29,432 nt of DNA from Rhodocollybia butyracea (Eukaryota > Basidiomycota > Agaricomycetes > Agaricales > Omphalotaceae): the NCBI GenBank assembly GCA_015501585.1, contig JADNRY010000723.1, forward strand, positions 1 to 29,432, written 5' to 3'. The position numbers and the translations under genes were made by a program. Position 1 is the stretch's first letter, and each line of letters starts with the position of its first letter. Below are positions 23,001 to 29,432 of this stretch, piece after piece. The notes under the pieces are model-generated. The model was not told the origin of the DNA. It saw nothing but the letters and a program-made list of their open reading frames with translations, and ran no database searches.

Positions 23001-23793
23001 AAGCCGATATCGAAGGAGACGACTTTGCTGGCTGTTGGGGCCTCGGCACTGGAGGAAGAGTAGACTGAGTAGAACGAGCACCTTGGGTTGACTCCGAGCG
23101 ATTATTTGGTTTCCAGATGTAGTCACTCCAGGGAAGAAGAATATCACGATCAACAGAGTCCACCAGCCACTCCGGGCGCACAACCTTCATGTGTTTCCAT
23201 TCAGTAATTTTAGCAGGTGTTAGTGAGTTGGTAACGATATGTGTTACGATAGTCTTCTTGTCCAAGTATGGTTGGAAAATACCACCATGGCGGACAATGA
23301 GCTCTCTTAAAACTTGGATAGATGGGTTTGTATATCCGTTTATCTGTGTAATTGTTAGAGTAGATCAAAACGAGCCAAAAGAGACATACATAGATCGAAA
23401 TTCCATGAAATATGCGCCATTTCCTGCTATATCCTTATTCTGTATCTGTAATTTGGCTCGTTTCCGTTTCATATATTGCCCAAAGTCGCCGAAACGGGCT
23501 GCCCCATATATTTGTTCATCATGAGAGTCTTTAGAGTCATCAGCCTCAAGCTTGCGCTTGGAGGATACAAGGAGAGCTTTCTGATTCGGAGGCGGCGGTG
23601 AAACTTCTCGCACCTCTCCATGCTTGCTCAGATCTTCTGAAGCGTCGCCATCGTAGCCAATGTCGCCAGGAAGTTTAGTCTTAGCAAGAGCTTCCAGAAA
23701 TTCAGACCCTTGCGAACTAAAGTAGTCAGAGGAGTTACTGGAGGTAGCCATCGAATGACATTTATCGTGGTGGATCACTGGTAACCGCGACAT
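20074..23793 (-). pseudogene. REV1: REV1-type translesion DNA polymerase gene with multiple one-base frameshifts
   Basis: Rev1 is the Y-family deoxycytidyl transferase that bypasses DNA damage and recruits polymerase zeta. Exons by eye are 23793-23390, 23343-22405, 22352-22292, 22246-22031, 21975-21638, 21582-21424 and 21369-20074, about 1,137 residues, a normal Rev1 length. Landmarks in order are SSDYFSSQGSEFL, the BRCT domain (INGYTNPS, TPAKITEWKHMKVVRPEWL), NSRLHH, VIMHCDFDCFFVAAGL (first catalytic aspartates), ASASYEARDFGIKNGM, SIGISHN, LHGFG and GHGVCDVFNK, then a C-terminal domain. Frame changes that no intron can explain occur near 23420, 22889 (AAHT/SVAPDF), 22837 (RLHH/LSSW), 22336 (ARK/LCP, one extra A), 22171 (SV/DEAL, one G missing, hitting catalytic residues) and 22105, and at least three more lie between 20520 and 20860. 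Either REV1 is dead or this stretch is badly polished. Confidence 0.85.
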
Positions 23794-24205
23794 TGACTCA
23801 TCAAGTAATGTGACACATTAGCGCTCAAGAACGCTGGCGCCAGTATACTAGAGATATGCCAGATAGCTTAGATACGAACGGCGACTATGTAGTAGACTTG
23901 TCCGTCTTCGAGACTCGATTATGGCTCTAAAGCTCCGAGTCTGAGTCCTCTCTATACTGTAAATCCCAAAGATTTGATGCAGTTTAGATTATATATGTAG
24001 TACCTCTAAGTTCGCCATTTTTTCATCGTCTGAGAAAGAGCAAAAAAAGATTTTACCTGAAAGCTTGCTTTGATTTTATAAGCAATGACTGTTTGGCTTG
24101 TACTAATCTCGCTTTTGAACGCTGTCGTCCAGCTCTGCTAAATGGACATGTAAAAGCTTTTTCCATCTCATCTTGATTTTGCTCAATACGCGTCGACTAG
24201 TACGG
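23794..24205. other. Bidirectional promoter region between REV1 and the tetraspanin gene
   Basis: The two genes diverge from this 412-bp gap. No additional gene or obvious repeat is seen. Confidence 0.55.
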
Positions 24206-25580
24206 ATGTCTCATAAATCTTCTAATCCACTTATGCTCGCCGACAACACTTTCTCTGATGTCGAATTATGTCCTCCGACTGCGCTGTTTGCCCAATCGCA
24301 AGACTCTATCTCACCAGCTAGTAGCGCCATGACGAATCCTTCGCTCGCTGTCAACTACATACCCTCAAAGTTCTCTGCCATCCGTAGGCCCTCGGTCCAA
24401 GGCGAAGGAGAAAGAATGACATTATGAGGGGGTCGCTGCCGCAGGTATACCTCGAGGAGGTGGAGCAGACGCGTTTAAAAGCGGACAGGCCAGAATCCCC
24501 TCCGGAAACGACGAGGACTATGACGGCATGAATAGACCTCTGTGGTTCAGTGGAAAAAGCTCCACAGGGCAGGAGAGGACAGAGAAAAAACTCCGCTGGA
24601 ATATCTTTAAATCGCTTCTCTTCCTTTCCAATGCGTTTTTCTCCATCTATACTCTGACGACATTGATATTCTGTCTGTTAACCTGGTTCGATGTCTTCCA
24701 TCACGCCGATATTATCCGCGTCGGCAATCGCACAGAGCTCATATTCAGCACTCTCGCTGCCTCATTTGGTCTCTTCACCTCTATCATCGGCTGGTCCGGT
24801 ATTCTACTAAATAATCGCGGTTTCCTGGCGGTATACACGTTCTTTCTCTGGATCACCTTTGCCTTCTTGGTCATCCCAGGCTATATAACCTACAAAAGGC
24901 GTACATTTGATCTCGAAGGCAAACTTAACTCCGAATGGTCCAGAGCTCTTGGAGTTGCAGGCCGTTTACGAATACAAAATCGCTTATCCTGTTGTGGTTG
25001 GTTTTCACCGTTTGTCGAAGCTACCATCTCGCAAACCTGTTACGCTCGTTCGGTCCTTCCGGGCTGTAAGCTCGCCTACCTGGACTGGCAAAAGCGCACG
25101 TTGGAAAGGTGGTACACCATCGCATTCGGTCTGGTACCCTTGCAGATAACTGTCCTGGTAGCTGGCCTCTTGTGTTCAACCACGTCACATACCGATTTGG
25201 CAAGGAATGATCCCAAAAAGTACCAGCTTAACCCGAGCGCCATGAAGGTAATCGTGGATAAGTATAAAAAGTGTGCCCTCGTTCATAATTCCGTTTTTTG
25301 TTACACTTACCCACTTTTGCAGCGAAATTTCAGATCGGTACGGCAACGATATTGCCTCCGATACATCGCTAGGTCACCGGGCTTGCAGAATTATAGTTTA
25401 GGCCTAGTCGAACTCGATAATGCTCACAACGGCACTCCAGCAGCCCCCATCTGCCAGGAATCGTGGTTCTATGTGCCTCATAATGATTCGTTTGGAAAGT
25501 TTGGAAGAGACGACCGCAATCCTGACCCATTTGAGGATATGGTGAGTTTTGGACGGGCGATCTATAGATCTAATGGGTGA
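24206..25580 (+). pseudogene. TSP2: Tsp2-like tetraspanin gene with several frame changes
   Basis: The start MSHKSSNPLMLADNTFSDVE and NYIPSKFS match the long cytosolic head of basidiomycete Tsp2 tetraspanins. Four membrane segments follow: SLLFLSNAFFSIYTLTTLIF, LIFSTLAASFGLFTSIIGW, FLAVYTFFLWITFAFLVIP and WYTIAFGLVPLQITVLVAGL. Between segments 3 and 4 the extracellular loop has the diagnostic CCG (SCCGWFSPFVEA) and further cysteines (TCYARSVLPGC). An intron lies at 25271-25322. One extra base near 24425 puts a stop between the head and GVAAAGIPRGG. About 25177-25226 shows three one-base losses that together restore the frame: an adjacent frame reads HVTYRFGK, as in relatives, while the open frame reads TTSHTDLAR. 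Another loss is at about 25366. If these are assembly errors the gene is normal. Tetraspanins organise membrane partners; Tsp2's role is little known. Confidence 0.8.
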
Positions 25581-25823
25581 TTGGAACTTGGACTTATTGG
25601 CTTGTCAATAACAAACAACGACAGTATTGCTTGCACAGTTGAACTGGTCCTACGCAGTCGTTTCGTTTGCCGATCCAGTATAGGATAACGGACTTCTTTC
25701 AAGTGCCTAATTGATTCCGTTGATATAACTAGCTTTGACCGATCGGCAAACAAATGATAGATTAAATTCATTGTTTGAATGAGAGCGGAATATATTGAAA
25801 CACGCTATCCACCTGGGATCCAC

Positions 25824-28800
25824 CTATGTGAACTCTGCCCAGTTCACGTCTCTCCGAGCTTTGTTGTTCCTTGAAGGTTGAATATTCGCCATATCAAAGA
25901 GGTGTCGCATCGTAGGCCTTCCATGAGGGCAATTCCAAGGTTGGTCCATGGTGCCCATGTGTGCGACGACCTGAGTAATAGCAAATTATTCACTCTCCTT
26001 CAACGTCGGATTGCAACTTACTGTACTCATCTGACCTTTAGTCAGAGGCATCCCTATCATTACACTTTTGCGACAAGCACGAGAAGCAAACATCGCCCGG
26101 GCCTTTGAACATCTCACCATTTGTCCAGTCGGGTGGTCATGCATCATCTGAATGAGCTCCTCCAGGTCTAGAAAAACAAAGGTCAGCAGTTTTTAGGTGG
26201 CTATTCCTTCCACACTGACCGCGCATATCGAACACTGTACTTTTGCTGACAGGTTGGGCAACCAGGTTGAGTTTTCGATTCGCCCTGTTTTGTTTGGCTT
26301 TCGTCGGTTTCCAACATTTCAACATCATCATCGTCTTCATGTGAACCCCCAATAATTCCCAGCTCGAACCCGTTCAATCTTAGAATATCCATATTTTCTA
26401 AAGCGATGAGTTCGTCGGAAGCAGTAAGTTCTAGAGTTCTGGGCCTACAGCTGTTGTTAGGATCGTATTTTCAAAGGACAAGGCCAGGGACGTACTTGAA
26501 AAGTTTCTGACTTTTGATGCTTGTGGTTTGCTGCAAGGTCTCAAAATTGTATTTTTCATCCGCCGCATGTTGATCTACGATAAAAAGATCATCCAGATCC
26601 TGAGGAGCTTCAGTAGTATCCTCCTCTGGGGCGCCGCCCCTCTTCCGCCGTCGAACAATGATGAAACCGAGGTTGAACTGACCGAGAACTTCCATTTCTC
26701 CGAAGTCCTCTTTGCTGATGACTCGAGAAAGAGCGACTTCAGAGGCTTTTGCATCTGCAGTGGATATCCCTGCCTCTGTGGTTAATCTTGACTCCGAAAC
26801 CTTTCTTTGTTGGTTATGGCTCGCGCAATCGGCTTGTGCGTCCTGCAACAGAGAGTGAAGTTTCGACCAACGCTGGGATATCCCCGACAAATCGAACCTT
26901 AGGTGTACATCCCCGTCGGAGGATTGTGAAGCTTGTGTGCGAATAACTTCTGGGCGATGGAGAGTGCCATCCTGAGCTTCAGGTTGATCGGTCTTATCAG
27001 AAGAAAGAAGTAGAATGGGACTATCGTCGTCATCGTCTAGAGTAAGGTCGAGTAGCTCTGAAGCTTTGTCAGGATTGCTGTTTAAAACAGAGCTCGACCC
27101 GGGGGAGTGGTGAGATGAGTTGATAACGAGATTGTAGACGAAGCTGAGTTATCGAGAGTATTTCCAGAGGAAGGAGCATCAAGAAGGTCATCGCTGGTAT
27201 CAACAACCATAGAGTTGTCCTCTTCTTCTTCAGGCAGGAACAGCGATTGAGCGGGTTTCTGTGTGGCTGTAGGAGCACTGGGACTCTGAGCCCGTTTCCC
27301 GTCCACCAGTATTCTACCATCGTTCTGGTCATCTTCTAACTCTTCTTCTTCTGTATCTGAAGATTTATGCATCACTTTGCTCCCACTCCTAGCAAACCCG
27401 GCGAGTTGAGATCGCAATTCCTTTCTGGTGGTTTTACTTTTGAACAGATCTGTAAGTTTAGCCTGTTGGGGATTGGAAACCGTTCGTCTGGTCCCCCACT
27501 TGACAGATTATCGCGGACCGCACTACTTTGTAGGATGTTGTTCTGGCCTTTTCTGTTCTGGGGCCTCTCGCGTTCCTCATCGGAGTCAACAGCTCTGTCA
27601 TCATCTGATGTGGTCAACGCCGACTTTCGTTTCTTCCGAGGTGGTTCCATGTCCTGCTCGTCTTCACCGTCCTTTGAAGCACCAGCTGGCGTTACTGCAT
27701 TTCCACTCACTGGGCCCGAGTCCATTGTTGCGAAATTTAAGTCAACCGGACGACCGAACGAATTTTTAGGTCCCTGCCAGGAAGCGCTGCTGGTGTCCAG
27801 CACAATCGGTGGGACAAGGGGAGCGTGATTTTTTGACTGGGGGTAGGGCGGGCGGCTCAGGTGAAGAGCGATCACTAAGGGTTGATGAGATATGGGACCA
27901 TCAATAACCATCGATCCGTTCTCGTCAGCATCCATAGAGTCACTAAGACTGGCAGTCGGTATTGGTCTGTGGACTGTCTGCTCAGCAGACATCGATGTAA
28001 CGTGAGCAGGTAGTGAGAGTCTCTTTGATATCGATCTTGGCGGTCCCATCACTTCTTGCTCCTTTCCACTATCATCCGCAAGTTCGTCTACGTCGTTTTC
28101 CTGTGTTCCTCTTCCCAACGAGACGCCTACACTAGCGCTTCTTGTCATAGCCTGTGACCCTTGATTGGACGGCCTAGAATCCAGAGATGCGCTCTTTGGT
28201 AAGAGCCGCATGTCGTTGACTCCATAGGTAGATCTTGAAAGGGCGAACAGTTTCTCAAGGGCATCCTGGAATGAAGTTTAGGTTTCTCTCCTCAAATATT
28301 TGTTGTCCTACCTTCATACGGGTGCATAGCTCAGCTTCCGCATGAACAAGTATAGTTCTCTTATCTGGTGTGACGTTCACGTCGACCGCATCCCCCGGTA
28401 TAGAAAAATCGATAATGATAAAAGGAAATTGACCCGATGTGGAATTGGATGGCAGGAAAGAGCGATACGTTTCATTAATAGCTTTCTGAATCTGAAATGA
28501 AACTTTAGTCTTCAGGAGAACAATAGCCAATAGCAGCTTTTACTTTGTTCATCGTACATGGACGGCCGTTGACGTAGAAGAATTGTCGATCAGTTGCAGT
28601 TCGCCCAGCAGTTCCTGGACGAGGTGTTGATCCAGAACCAGGCGTTGGAGTTGGAGATGAGATGAGACCCTGGACGGAAATTTTGAATGTTTCTTCGACC
28701 TCGTCTTCATCGTTCGCCTTTGATTTTCGGCCTTTTACCTTGGCCTTTATCCTATCAGAAATTTAAACAAGAACGCGAGATACAGAAACCAAACATACTT

Positions 28801-29432
28801 TGGGACATCGAATTCCAACTCCAAGTCAATGACTCCGTCTAAGGCTTTGGAACCCCATAACGCCGTTGTACCTGCACGTACCGTACGAAGCGAAGGAGTA
28901 GACCCATTAGAGGTGGAAAGTGGAAGGGATATATGAGTTGTCTTGGCCCTACATGGCAAGTTATAACGATACGTTGGAAACAGCGAAAGACATACCCTTT
29001 TTCTGGTTGATTAGTGACCGATAATCGAACAGCTTTGCGTGTCAAATCAACACACCGAGCCCACAGCAAGGTCCCAATGCATAAGCATTCAACAGAGTCA
29101 ACGCCTTTCCGAACTCGCGCTTGATATTCCTTTCCAGCTCTTTACGCCGAACCGGCAGAGGCGCAAATGGAGAAACCAGCAGGACAGTTGTTCCGCGCTA
29201 AGTTTCGAAAGTTGGTGTACAATGTTTCATGATGCTTGGAGAAAGAATTCACCTGTCTGACTCCTTTTCCTCTGGATTTGGGCTCGCCTCGTTTGTCCAA
29301 CTCAAGCACGGCACCCATTGGAGCCTTATCCACGGTCGCGGTGGTCACAGTTACTGTTTCACATAGAGCGCACAAAGAAGATAATGCCTCGCCTCGAAAT
29401 CCGAAAGATGTGAGTGTCGTCAGATCATGAAA
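25824..29432 (-). CDS. PMS1: DNA mismatch repair protein PMS1 (MutL family; 5' end outside the window)
   Basis: Pms1 (PMS2 in animals) pairs with Mlh1 as MutL-alpha, whose endonuclease nicks the new strand after mismatch recognition. Exons are 29432-29253 (partial), 29197-28996, 28948-28799, 28751-28544, 28491-28312, 28265-27500, 27449-27128, 27077-26496, 26450-26220, 26167-26022 and 25970-25824. ATPase-side motifs are GFRGEALSSL, YVNGRPC and DVNVTPDKRT. The long middle is acidic linker. The nuclease domain has DQHAADEKYNFE, ACRKSVMIGMPL and CPHGRPTMRHL, all intact. Exons 29197-28996 and 26450-26220 each miss a continuous frame by one base. Each can be rescued by a one-base error or by a very short GT...AG intron (32 and 31 nt). 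Roughly the first 80 residues, including the N-terminal ATP-binding part, lie beyond 29432. The gene is convergent with the tetraspanin, 243 bp apart. Confidence 0.92.

Noticed and set aside
27078..27127. Apparent PMS1 frameshift between SASSTIS and NPDKASELLD
   Set aside because: Explained by a normal 50-nt intron, donor GTTATC and acceptor AAACAG, which restores the frame exactly.
27450..27499. Apparent PMS1 frameshift between AVRDNLS and LFKSKTTRKEL
   Set aside because: Explained by a 50-nt intron from GTGGGG to CTTACAG that keeps the frame.
20074..29432. Repeat-induced point mutation as the cause of damaged genes
   Set aside because: RIP makes C-to-T changes in repeats. Here the lesions are one-base length changes in single-copy genes.

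Overview
The window is nuclear DNA from a filamentous basidiomycete, most likely an Agaricomycete. Protein genes are compact and interrupted by GT...AG introns that are mostly about 50 to 57 nt. Two tRNA genes carry introns. One protein is a four-membrane-segment tetraspanin of the Tsp2 type that I know from basidiomycetes. No organism name can be given from sequence alone.

Layout. Positions 1-3900 hold almost no intact gene: a (TAG)n microsatellite, an inverted fragment of the reductase gene found at 6264, an imperfect pair of direct repeats in GA-rich sequence, and an 18-bp perfect palindrome beside a CACGTG site. From 3949 to 11814 lie five genes that read cleanly except at one splice site. 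They are an NmrA/EasG-like NAD(P)-binding reductase (+), a small secreted protein of unknown function (-), a membrane-anchored short-chain dehydrogenase (+), a major facilitator transporter (+), and a lysine 2,3-aminomutase-like radical SAM/PLP enzyme (+). Reductase, dehydrogenase, transporter and aminomutase side by side could be a small metabolic neighbourhood, but that is inference. Next come tRNA-Thr(UGU) (+), the proteasome ATPase gene RPT6 (-), complete in eight exons, and tRNA-Asp(GUC) (-).

From 15.1 to 19.9 kb two related methyltransferase genes (-) flank a fungal protein-kinase-like gene (-). A third methyltransferase relic of about 70 bp lies between them. All of these reading frames are broken. 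From 20 to 29.4 kb are REV1 (-, translesion DNA polymerase), a TSP2-like tetraspanin (+) diverging from it, and the mismatch-repair gene PMS1 (-, its 5' part beyond the window edge).

The most striking pattern is that the genes left of about 15 kb have clean frames while nearly every gene to the right has one-base frame changes, many inside conserved motifs. REV1 has at least seven, and one removes the frame at the catalytic SVDEAL motif. PMS1 has two places that need either a one-base correction or an unusually short intron of 31-32 nt. This is either an under-polished half of the assembly or a real run of gene decay that includes two DNA-repair genes. Raw reads would decide. I saw no CRISPR array, no rRNA and no intact transposon.
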